The position numbers and the translations under genes were made by a program. Positions 37,301 through 47,215 of a stretch of 64,000 nucleotides of DNA are shown piece after piece; the stretch's first letter is position 1; each line of letters opens with the position of its first letter. The stretch covers positions 414,919 through 478,918 of the forward strand of contig NW_019091521.1 of the NCBI RefSeq assembly GCF_001949145.1, given 5' to 3'. The notes below the pieces were generated by a model. It saw nothing but the letters and a program-made list of their open reading frames with translations, had not been told where the DNA came from and searched no databases. The stretch is from Acanthaster planci. Taxonomy: Eukaryota > Echinodermata > Asteroidea > Valvatida > Acanthasteridae.

Positions 37301-37840
37301 GGCGGCCAAAGTTTGGAGAAATATCCTTTTGATTGTTTTTCGATTTTTACCTCAAATTCGTTCAAAATGGACATACATGTTTATGTCCCATTAATGTTAA
37401 ATTTGGGTATTTATTTAGCAGTACATGTATGTGTATTACATGTATTATCCGTTGTTAATGTAGCTGCGCCGGATTTTTGACACTTCGTGAATTTTACTTT
37501 AGACCGACGGCCATCTATAGTTTCAGCCGCCACATGAAGGAAAAACACGACCGTGACGCAAGAAGAGCTGACCCTATAGCAGTTAAGGACCCGTTTATCA
37601 AGAGCCGTGGAGAAAGGCCTGTTCTATGTCGACAAGGCATTACTTTTAGCATCAATCTAAATATAAAATAACCTACATCTTTAGGAGCTATTTCAAAACT
37701 CTTGTCCAAATTATCCAAGGCCAGCTTCCAATAATGGAACTAAAAACCCCTTGGTGGCTTGCTATAATTTATATCTGTTGAAATGAAAGTAACACACTAA
37801 GGCAAACACTCCGTCATAGAAAATCTTTTTTAAGAGATAT

Positions 37841-38241
37841 TTTATTCTCAAACATCGGCCGTCGACCTGCAACGGCCTGTCAGAACTTTTCAGCCGCCCA
37901 GCAGCGGCAAAATACAATGTCAAATACAAAAATATTTTAGTTGGGCTTATCTGTACAACAATTTCGCAACTGTGTTGGAAGAAGCCAAACACGTTAAGTT
38001 AGCGCCAAGTAAGTGGTGAGCGTCAAAGCAAACGGCTGAAGAAAGTTTGGGACCCCTTGAAAAGATCAGACGAATTTCTTGAGAGAACTTAGCCGTTGCT
38101 GTGTTCATTGAATCAAGTGATTCTTTGATAATGTGTCAAACCCAAGATAAGGAATAGTCAAACACTTCAAATACTAAGTAAGCCCGAGTTCAGTCTATTT
38201 GAAGCACCAGTTTCGATGAGGCGAAGAGTACGCTGCAAAGT
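37841..38241 (-). other. HES-B 3' untranslated region (probable)
   Basis: Downstream of the HES-B stop on the minus strand, the candidate signal AATAAA (TTTATT on plus, 37841-37846) lies about 400 bp away. No closer canonical signal is noted. Confidence 0.45.
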
Positions 38242-38919
38242 TCACCAGGGTCTCCAGACGTTTTCTCGTGCGACAGTGTTGCTGACGGCGGCGTGGCGAC
38301 GCCGATAGGAGGCAGCGACGGCCGACTTGATTTTAGGTCTGTACTCCGTGGCGATCTGGGTGCACGACTGAGCGGGCGGGGCGGGGGACACCTCGACCGG
38401 TGACGGAGGAGGGGTGGGGAAGATGATGGACGACTGGGTGCTGGTGCTGGAGTGGCTCAGGAGGGATGGGTTGGTCTGGCTGGGAAAGTCGTGCGGGATG
38501 CACAGCATGAGTTGCTGCTGCTGCTGCACGGTGCACGATGTCATGGGCGGCACACGGCTGTTGGTTGCCACGGAAACGGGGCTCACAGCTGGTGACGTCA
38601 GAGTAGACTGCTTGGGGGCGGTGAAGTTGTACGTCACCTGCTTTTGTTGCTGCTGCTGTGTTGGGACTGTAGGCTCCAGACCGCTGCACCTTTCAGCCAG
38701 GTGGTTCATGATCCGCAGGCGGGTGTCCAGGTCCACGGATTCGCAGTTGGCCAAAAAGTTGGAGGCCTCACCCAGGCACTCGTTGTACCCGGCGTGGTAC
38801 TGGCTAACCTGGGCGGCGGGGGAAGTCCGGCCATTCTGCGGCGACGACTGCACCTCCTTCAGGTAGCGGACAGTCATCTCCAGGATATCGGCTTTCTCCA
38901 TTTTGGGTTGGCGTGACAT
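38242..38919 (-). CDS. HES-B exon 3: helix 2, Orange domain, tail, terminal WRPW
   Basis: It starts after gattcgacag with MSRQPKMEKADILEMTVRYL and runs 225 codons to WRPW and TGA-type stop at the low-coordinate end. Helix 2 and Orange are in one exon, unlike HES-A, where they are separated by a 1.7-kb intron. Confidence 0.96.
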   Translation of the reverse strand: MSRQPKMEKADILEMTVRYLKEVQSSPQNGRTSPAAQVSQYHAGYNECLGEASNFLANCESVDLDTRLRIMNHLAERCSGLEPTVPTQQQQQKQVTYNFTAPKQSTLTSPAVSPVSVATNSRVPPMTSCTVQQQQQLMLCIPHDFPSQTNPSLLSHSSTSTQSSIIFPTPPPSPVEVSPAPPAQSCTQIATEYRPKIKSAVAASYRRRHAAVSNTVARENVWRPW

Positions 38920-40301
38920 CTGTCGAATCAACAAATAAAACACAAAAAAAAATCAACAACAAATTCTGTCAACAAAAGAAGGGTAAAAAATTAATACAAA
39001 AAAGAAAGACGAATCAGACAGCACGACCTTCGCAAGGATCTATCCCTTGGTCATGATTTGGGATCAAGGGTAATTGATAAGCCGCAAGGATGGCGTCAAC
39101 AATAGATCCCGAAACTTTCCCACGATCTCCTGAAAGAGATCCCTTTGTCAACAGCCAGAAGTCGTTAGCACGTCCACGTTCTATAAGCAGCACAATAAAC
39201 CGCGGCGGTTCGCTTTTTTTTCTCTCTCGCTATCGACTCTTCTGTACCCTCTTTTCAATAGGCGCGGGGTGGTGACAAACAAACAAGGGATAGCTGGCGC
39301 GCTGTGCGCTCGGCCGGCCCCGTCCCATTGTGGTCGGGTACGGTCTGCGGGTTTTATTTTTCTCTTTACCCCTGGCTTCCGCAGACCAGGGAAAACGGCC
39401 CACACCACAATGCTAAACCTATTAACCCAGCGGGAAGCCCATTCAAGAGAACCGTGGGAAAGCCGTGGGATTGACAAGAGACGAGATAGCGACTCCACAC
39501 TGACAACAATGCTTCCAAATTGGTTTCAATAGCGGTGGGTTCGACTGCCTTGACACATGCTGTTGTGCAAGGAGATATTGACGGTCCAACCATGGGGGTA
39601 GGAATAACCCAAGCATGCTTGGAAAAAAAACCCAACAAAACTGGTTCGAATTACTTTCCACAATTTCGCTTGCATTTAGCGAACGATTTCAATCTTAAAA
39701 CTGAAATCCCAATGGTCAGGATGACTGTCGAATTTTCCACACTGTGGTGGGATTTCGCCCACTGAAGGATGCAGTTTCAAGGTTGAATTTCGAGTGCAAT
39801 TTAGTGGGAAATACTGAGAGGAGGGTGAAGGAAAGCGAAACAAGCAGCACGTACCTCTTTGCGCAGAGCCGGAAAGATGAGACTTTTGAGCTGGAGAAGG
39901 CTGTCATTGATACGAGCTCGCCTCTTGCGCTCCATCATGTGTTTGGAAGTCTGTAAAGGTACCAAAAATAAGCATTAAGTTATGGGAAAGGACAGGGAAA
40001 AATGACGAGCTTCGATGTAACAGCTCTAAGGTGCATACGTAATCTGGCCACATAAATACCGGTGAAAGTATGTAATTATGACGAACCAACAGCTTAATGG
40101 GTACCACCACGAGAGTCTATAACAAATATCAGAGGATTAGAGGACGCTAAAAGATGTCCAAGGAATGAAACGTAAGACCACCGATGTTAGAATAAATTTA
40201 CAAAAATCAGACTGACTAGCAAATTTTGAAAACTCTGAGTACATGCCTACCTTAGGTCTTTCCGTTTCGGGCGCAGAATTGGGCATCACGTTGGCAATCA
40301 T
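38242..40301 (-). CDS. HES-B: Hairy/Enhancer-of-split bHLH-Orange repressor, complete, 274 aa
   Basis: Second HES-family repressor, convergent with HES-A. Exons 40301-40251, 39950-39855 and 38919-38242 join in phase 0 throughout. Basic region at about 18-32 (TSKHMMERKRRARIN) aligns without gaps to HES1 SSKPIMEKRRRARIN, but the family proline is His (H21). Helix 2 (KMEKADILEMTVRYLKEVQ) is canonical. The Orange domain is at about 88-128 (SQYHAGYNECLGEASNFLAN). The tail is Gln- and Pro-rich with two short poly-Gln runs, and the protein ends exactly in WRPW (271-274). The intron that vertebrate HES1 has after helix 2 is absent. The alternative start at residue 6 (MPNSAP) is possible, and the upstream ATG was chosen because it gives the longest frame after the putative 5' UTR. 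Confidence 0.94.
39117..39460. promoter_or_regulatory. two CSL/Su(H)-type sites inside HES-B intron 2
   Basis: TTCCCACG at 39117-39124 (minus-strand CGTGGGAA) and CGTGGGAA at 39453-39460. The second is followed at once by CCGTGGGATT, a near-repeat. CTTTCCCACG and CGTGGGAAAG are the same ten-base word in opposite orientation. Confidence 0.45.
39855..39950 (-). CDS. HES-B exon 2: basic region and helix 1, with Pro-to-His change
   Basis: It starts after acctttacag with TSKHMMERKRRARIND and ends PALRKE at GAG|GTACGT; 32 codons, phase 0/0. The codon at the HES proline position is CAC (His), seen directly. Confidence 0.96.
40251..40301 (-). CDS. HES-B exon 1: 17 N-terminal residues
   Basis: Encodes MIANVMPNSAPETERPK with donor AAG|GTAGGC in phase 0. 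It lies about 120 bp downstream of a TATA-like box. Two in-frame Met codons (residues 1 and 6) could start translation. Confidence 0.8.
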
Positions 40302-40420
40302 GCTGAAGTTTTTCGTACAAGGTGGAGAGTGTTTCAAGAAGGAGAGACAAAAGTGGGATATCACGTCTATATCGCGGGAGGTTGATTTTTAGAATGATGG
40401 AACTGTGAGCACGAGAGCCC

Positions 40421-40427
40421 TATTTAT
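40421..40427 (-). promoter_or_regulatory. TATA-like box of HES-B
   Basis: Minus strand GGGATAAATAGGG, about 120 bp upstream of the ATG. This would put the transcription start near 40390-40395. Confidence 0.5.
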
Positions 40428-40640
40428 CCCCACACGTGCCGACCACAGGGGAGTGCCTTCGGCCGTTCGCTCAAGTGTGAAATTCCCTCACAACGGGCCA
40501 ATCCCGGCACGCGTCTCATTGTGTCGCGCGGGATACCCGCTGCAGCTCGCCACGCGAGTCAGTGCCGCCTCGTCATTGGTCAGCCGGAATTACCTCATCG
40601 GGGCGCCGGCCTCCCGTTGGTCAGCGCTGCTGGGAGGCCG
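40428..40640 (-). promoter_or_regulatory. HES-B proximal promoter: CCAAT boxes and HES-type sites
   Basis: CCAAT at 40498-40502 and ATTGG at 40575-40579 are candidate NF-Y sites. CACGTG at 40433-40438 and CACGCG at 40508-40513 and 40551-40556 are the classes of site bound by HES proteins, so negative autoregulation is plausible. The region is CpG-rich. Confidence 0.45.
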
Positions 40641-42112
40641 CCAGAAATTAGCATAAGCAGTGATGTCGTCCGCGTTGACGATGCCACCACGACCGTGGGA
40701 GCGTCGGCGCTATTGTCTGCGTCTATTGACTGTGGTCGTTAGGGCTCTTAATCACCACTCTACACGTGCGTGGCCTGTTGTTCTCCGCGACCGGTGTTAG
40801 CTGGAGAGCGGTGGGAAAACTCCACCCCCTTCAGCTTTTCTGTGTGAGAGTAAACAATTGGCTTTTGGCGATCCCCACCATCCATGTAGTCAGTAAACAG
40901 CTGGGCTGAGGCGGCGGTAAAAAAATCCCCAGGGATATCAAGCCCGCAACGCCGATTTCACAACACACAAACTCCCCTTCAAAACATCCCAAATCTTTCA
41001 AATGACGCATGCCCGGCACGCGCGAAATTTCCAGAGAGATGTTGTTCTGGAAATCGTTGTATTGTTCGGGGTACACGATAATTTTGACCGAATGTAAATT
41101 TCATTTCGCGTGGAACACTGCAAATTTGATAGGGACACGGGCTACTCGCGTGTCAACAGGTGCCTACGATTTGGGTACTTGATCTAATCAAGCGTTATTC
41201 TCCTGCAACGGTTTTATTAAACTGTCTAAGAAATGGGGAATTTAAAAAGTGAAATTCCGGTTTCATAATTTTATGATAGGCGTATATTGTAAATTGACGT
41301 TTTTTCATTTTGTAAAACTCAAAGGATTATAGATTCACCCAAAGTCTAAAAATAAATGTTATCCTACATAACAAAATATTTACTTTTGTGCATAAATCCC
41401 GATTGAGGGTAATTTTATTAATTAAATTTTTTCAAAATAATTTTTGGCTTGAAGTTGGATGAAATTACTTGAATGAAATCACTGCACAAAACTCAGACGA
41501 ATTGTTACCCAGCCTAATTAAAAATTTATTTTCCCCGGAACAAAAGTATTTCAATTGAATAAAAAACTGCAAGTTGTTTGTCTCGTATTATGTGTATTGT
41601 CCCAATTATATTATTATTAGGTGTATTATGTCCCAAACACAAACTTTGAATGTTTAACTTTGAATTAATTATAATTTAATCTAAAGTTAGTTAAATTAAT
41701 TTTGAGCTTTTTCAAATAAACGTAAGTACTTCAGACTGTTTTTATATGGTTTTTTTTTTAGTTTTGCATGTTTTTGTTGATAACTTCAGCGTACATCTCC
41801 ATATTTATTAAATTTTGAAGTGTTCGAATTCAAATTCGAACGATTCTAATGTAATGTTATGCGTTTTTTACAACAATCCACGCACTTGCCGTCTAGGGAT
41901 TACATATAAGAACAATGGATGGCATGACTTTTTTAGTCGCCCCAATGAAAAAAACAATCAGCCGAGTTTACTTCAGGCGTTGACATACCTCGGCTGGAAA
42001 ATGGAGAATCTTTTTTTTTTTCAATAGAACCGAAATCGAAACAGTAAGCCCAGTCAGAGGACGAGGGGGCTAAAAAAGCTGGCATGCCAGTAAGTCCAAC
42101 GGTAGAACAGGC

Positions 42113-42221
42113 CGTGGGAACCGAGAAAGGACGCTGTCAGATTAGGCTTGGCCTGAGGGTATTACGAGCCCTGCGCGTTCACGCGCGGAAGCGGCCTATT
42201 GTTCCCGCTAACTTTCCCACG
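42113..42221. promoter_or_regulatory. inverted pair of CSL-type sites upstream of HES-B
   Basis: CGTGGGAA at 42113-42120 and TTCCCACG at 42214-42221 face each other about 100 bp apart, 1.8 kb upstream of the HES-B start. The spacing is larger than the classic 16-bp Su(H) paired site, so dimer binding is not implied. Confidence 0.4.
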
Positions 42222-45200
42222 GGCCGGGCTGAATGGACCCAAGCCGGACACAATAATGTTAGGGGGGGGGTTGTGCACGATGTTACACTCAATTGTCGGG
42301 CATGGTGGGATGGTGATAGCGGGCCCCGTGATCAGGCAGGGAGTTCTGTGAAAAAACCGAACAGAAGTCGTCAAACCTGGTGCCGGTGGTGGGGCTTTTA
42401 CAGTTTACTCTCCTACATGGAAGGAAAAAACCACAAACCTTGCTGGTCCTTTTCATAAAAATGACGTCCAGATAATTTCTGCGAGTGTCCAGGAAGCCAT
42501 GCGCAAGGGTGTTCTTTTCTCTAGCAGGCTTTCCTCGAGATTAAAAGGAGGCTGTTTTGCCTTGGGTCTGCGTTAAGGGGTTCTTTCATCTCTACTTGTT
42601 GCAGTTCTGCTCGTCTGGCGTACACATCACCGAACTAGGCTGTCGTGGGTGAACAACGCTAACAGAAGGGACATGAGACCTACAATGGGAGAGTGCACAA
42701 CCTAAAGAAGACCTCTCTCCTCATGGAACTTTGAATAACTTGTTTCATTCGAAAATAAACAAGAAGATGATGTCAATTGATGCAGATCGGAAGATGGGCC
42801 TACATATTCAGGTTAAGTTTCTTTTGAAAAACGTGAAATCATTTGAAATAATATAATAAAAGTTCTAAAAAAGTGAATCTTCTTTTACTGACGATTAGGC
42901 CTCAAATAAGGGGACTTAACGACGGGAGGGGGGAATTTTCTCCACGAAAATCTGGATAAATTAATTCTTTTGGCCTTCTTTGGGGTAGATGTTCCTGTAA
43001 TTAAGTTTAAATTTCGCACACAGCGCAATTTGGCATCAAAAAGTCACTGAGTTACACTGATTAGTTTCCAGAAGTCTGAAACTTTGAAAGTGGAACTGTC
43101 TTTATAAAGTGGCCCACCAATCCTCATTAGGGATGCAACAATAAATTAAGGGGAGATGCTAGCACTGAATGAAATGCCTGCATTTCCCACAGAACCAGTA
43201 AAGTAGGAGGACAAACAGTCCAACCTTTTTAAATGTCAACATGTGAGTGCTGAAGTTCAAAGATAAAAGGGTTACCAAATATTCCTCATGGTTCCTGAAC
43301 TGAGAACTGCTTGGTTCGTAGACTTGATGACAAGTCGTTATGTACAAGTGTTTAAAATTTTGTCCGTGAATTTCAAACGAATTCGATCGGTGCGGCTAGT
43401 GTAATGCAGCATACTTGGGCGGGTTTGGACTCCGTGCATGGTTGATCATCCGCGAGTTGGGGACGAGGCAACCAAAGTTCCTGTACAGAGGTGCATAGGT
43501 AAATGGTGTGGATCGCAGCGATATTTGCTGGTGGAGAACAAAACCGAAATCAAAGGACCTTATTCATGGGTCGGCCATGCTGAAATTGAAAGTGAGGTAA
43601 ACTCTACATTGCTGGAAATTAGTATTATCAATAAAAAAATAAAATGAAATGTCCTGTCAACTTAGTACCTGTCTGATACCTTTCCATTCAACAGTTAACA
43701 AGCGATGAAACAGAATCGATGACAAAGATGAAAACTGGCTTCCTCAGCCTCGGGAATAAGGTCCTATGCCGACTTGGCATCGAGTCTATTCTCGGTTCAC
43801 TGCTTTACAAGAGCAGAAGCCGCTTACGCATGAGTAGTGTCAACATTCCGCGTGCGTTACATAGTTTGCCATCGGTGTTGACAGTATTGATATTCATAAA
43901 TACTTCAACACCAGCTGCTGGAGGAACTATTCGTCACGTGACTCCCGACGCGCGCAGCTCAGACTTTGACCTGTTATCCTATTCATTGACAAACCAATCA
44001 TGTATCAACTGCGAAACTTGTGTGTGTGCTCACAATGCCGCTGCGCTCTGCCAGTGAGCAGAGCAGATGTTAAAACCATGGAGGAAGGACACAAACCTCC
44101 ATGTTAAAACCCAGTTCAAACCGAATAATTTGTTGGCTCTAATTCGTAATGATCCCAAACAGAAGTTTAAAGGAACAACGCAATAAATAATTCTCAGAAC
44201 CCCTTTTTGGGCACGACACTTTCTTAAAAATATATGACAGCTGTTTGAAATCTGTTTCTCGCAGTCGGGATGACATCACCGAGTCTCGATTCTTCTCTCT
44301 GATTGGTTGATTGGTGGCTATTCCGTATTTCACACTCAAAGGGGTAAAAATAGTGTTGCAGTCCATGGGGAATCTGAATTATTGACAAAACTCACTAAAT
44401 TTCACTATTTATGCGCTATGAATATCTCGCACACTGCAGGCCTACCGAAAGAGTTTATTTTTCATCATAATGCAGCAAAAAAGGAGGAGATGAAAATCCA
44501 TGTACAAAGTGACTGGAGGGTTCCCCCTTTTCCTGGTGCAATAAACGAACAACCCTCGACCGTGAGAATTGGAGTTAAGTGAACTGTTAGGGCACTGTTT
44601 AAACATACGTGCATGCACTGGATTTATCTAGTTCCTGCAGTTTGTATGAGAAAAAAGAGATCAGAAACGTAAAGTCATACTTTCCCAAACTCAGTTTTAC
44701 ATAGCTTTGTTGTTATTTGTGAAACTTATTCTGTGCGTTATGAAAGATATTGTACCACTATTTCCAAACCAGTCTTGTGCAATTCGCACGCCATCAATTT
44801 GGGAATTCTGTTGAGTAAAATGTCACAAGCACATGCTAAAAATTGCAAGTGTGCCGGAAAACTCACAACAAAACCCCCGAACCCAGCAAAGCAGAAAACA
44901 TAAGCAAAACATCGCTCGTATTCATTACGACAGTTACAAAAGCAATTTTGAGTGCGTGTGAGTGTGAAAGACTGAATGCCGCGTTGTTCAGGGCCCAGCC
45001 AGGACAGCCTCAGAACAGAGCGGGCGGCCAAGCGTAGTCTGTCGGCGGGGCGACGCTAGGCGTCGCGTGCGAGTCGTGTGCGGTGCCCTGTGCCGAACCA
45101 TGCGGGCACAACGCTGGAGCATAAACCATCCGGCAACCGCGCACGTGCCGTGAGCGACACATCGCGCTTATTTTCCTCTCTAGTTTTTTTTCTCTAACGA

Positions 45201-47067
45201 TCTTTCATTGTCTCTCTGCCTACCTGTACAATTATTTATTTTCCCAGTCAGTCTTGTCTGAACCAGTCTAAAACACAACTTCGTACTACATGTTTCTTTG
45301 TCAGCAGCACAGCGTGCAATTCTCGCCCCTATCCTTGTTCAGTAAACGCTGGGGGAAACAAGAGTTCCAAAACGTGCGCTTACACAATTTGTATCAAAAT
45401 GGCCTTCATTCTAACTGTGAACATATAATAACACAATTTAATTTCCTGACTGTATACGCACCAAACCCACACTTAGGATCTTAAACGGTTCCCTACGACG
45501 GTTTTGCAACTTTTTGACCAAACAAAATGGCCTATAGACAGACAATGAGGCATTTATACAGTCAATTGCCCACTAAAATGCGGAGCCAATTAGACCTATT
45601 ACTTTGGCTTTGAAACCACCCACAACAAAGTGTCATCAAAAGAGCTTACAAGCGCACGGTTCTCCTTCTCGTGAATGAGTGCCAGCATTTTTGATAATCT
45701 GTCCATTCATTCAAACTTCGAGACGAAAAGAACAGTTTCAATTCCAAAGTTTGGGTGTAGATTAAGGTGAAACACCAACTGGACACTTTGCCTTCACCAC
45801 CAACAAAGGACGAGTCTTACTGCGAGACATTTGGTGACTTTTCAACCTGTTTCAACCAATGTCAAACAAATTAACATTGACATGCAGGTGTAATCGTAAA
45901 GGCTTTTAAAATTGATGTTGGGGAGACTAGGCAACAGGCATGCGCATTTTGTAGAAGGAAAAGATACCAGGACTTTTTATTTTACCTCTTAATCCTGCAC
46001 TGTTTGAATCGACCATGCCTTTGAGATTAAATTAAGAAGATAGCGTTGGGTGCGTGTAAGATTATGATCACAGCGTAACGGACGAACTAATGACTTCTCC
46101 TGAGATCAACAATACCTTCCATTCACCAAACGATAGAGTGTAGCGCTGCGGAGTAACTCTCCATTTAATCAGAAACCGACATTCAGGAGTACATAGACAG
46201 CTTAATTACCCGCATAGTTAATGCCTATACATCAACATAACTTGCTCAACTTTCTTAGCGTGCACTGGACAATGCTCTCTGAATACCACCCCAAACGTTC
46301 GGGTGATTCCAAGGCTTTTATCGTTTACTCGGTCATTGTACATTTCCAGGGATCCTAGGACTTAGGCCCGCAAGGAACACTTTTTCTTACGGTTATGGCT
46401 TTTAATTAACGGCGAAGATTGAAGTGAGTGAGGATTGAAGCTTTTTTTGGGAAGAAACTCGGTCGATAAATAAAGAAGTGTATTGCATATTCCCACTCAA
46501 AAGAGGGCGCTGTTGAAATAATTCTGTGTAAACCAGTGACATGTTGCGTGACTTGACTTAGACTAATTTTCATAATTTCATATTTTCGTCTGCGGCAGGG
46601 CAGGGTTAACTGTCGAATCGTTTTTGAACCCAAGCGAAAGCACAAGTCAAACAAAACATAACTTCAATGTTTCTGTCACAGAAATCAGCTCTCTCCAAAT
46701 TAAGCCGGGGGCGGGTGGAGTGCAGAAAAACGGATACACGATGGCGCAGACGTAGATGGGACTTGCAGCATGGACTTTTTGATATGCCCCATAACAATGT
46801 ACGGGTGTGGTGGCGAGACAGCTCGATCAACGGTTGTTCATTAATGAGCCTTTCCTGTAACTTTGAGTATACCATACAGTATAAGATCATATGGGGCCTG
46901 GCAATCAAATTAAGAGGACTATAAATTGTGCCAATGATTGGGGAAGGCTAGGTATGAGATGACTTCTAGCACAGTTCTCCGGTATCTTATCACTGAAACT
47001 GACAACACATGCTTCAAGAAAGTGGGCTAGCATTTCAACTGACCCCCACTGAGCGAGGATTCGCATC

Positions 47068-47215
47068 GAAGTATCATAGGGCAATTTTAGACCCACTTCA
47101 CCATGGAAGTATCATCGGGCAATTTTCGACCCACTTCACCATGGAAGTATCATAGCGCAATTTCCGACCCACTTCACCATGGAAGTATCATTGGGCAATT
47201 TTTGATCCACTTCAC
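47068..47215 (+). repeat. 38-bp tandem repeat, 3.9 copies
   Basis: The unit gaagtatcatcgggcaattt plus tcgacccacttcaccatg repeats four times with a few differences per copy. A lone half-unit (gacccacttca) recurs near 47392, so the array may once have been longer. Confidence 0.9.

Larger units (their letters stand above)
27791..37840. other. 10-kb intergenic region between convergent HES genes
   Basis: No exon-like frame with splice signals is recognised. It contains a MITE (28045-28202), a G-rich tract with one unresolved base, a (GA)n run, scattered C/G homopolymers (32053, 32287, 34246) and several degenerate ggccggatcca-type repeat ends around 34212, 36040 and 36540. One perfect CSL octamer lies at 35232-35239. 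Confidence 0.6.

Noticed and set aside
38414-38866. plus-strand 150-codon frame rich in Cys
   Set aside because: Antisense of the poly-Gln and Pro-rich HES-B exon; CAG repeats read as Cys/Leu on the other strand.
40811-40817. GTGGGAA near the HES-B promoter as a CSL site
   Set aside because: It is preceded by G, so it does not fit YGTGRGAA.
42084-42458. 124-codon plus-strand open frame in a GC-rich patch
   Set aside because: No recognisable domain. It contains the two CSL-type sites and is better read as regulatory DNA.
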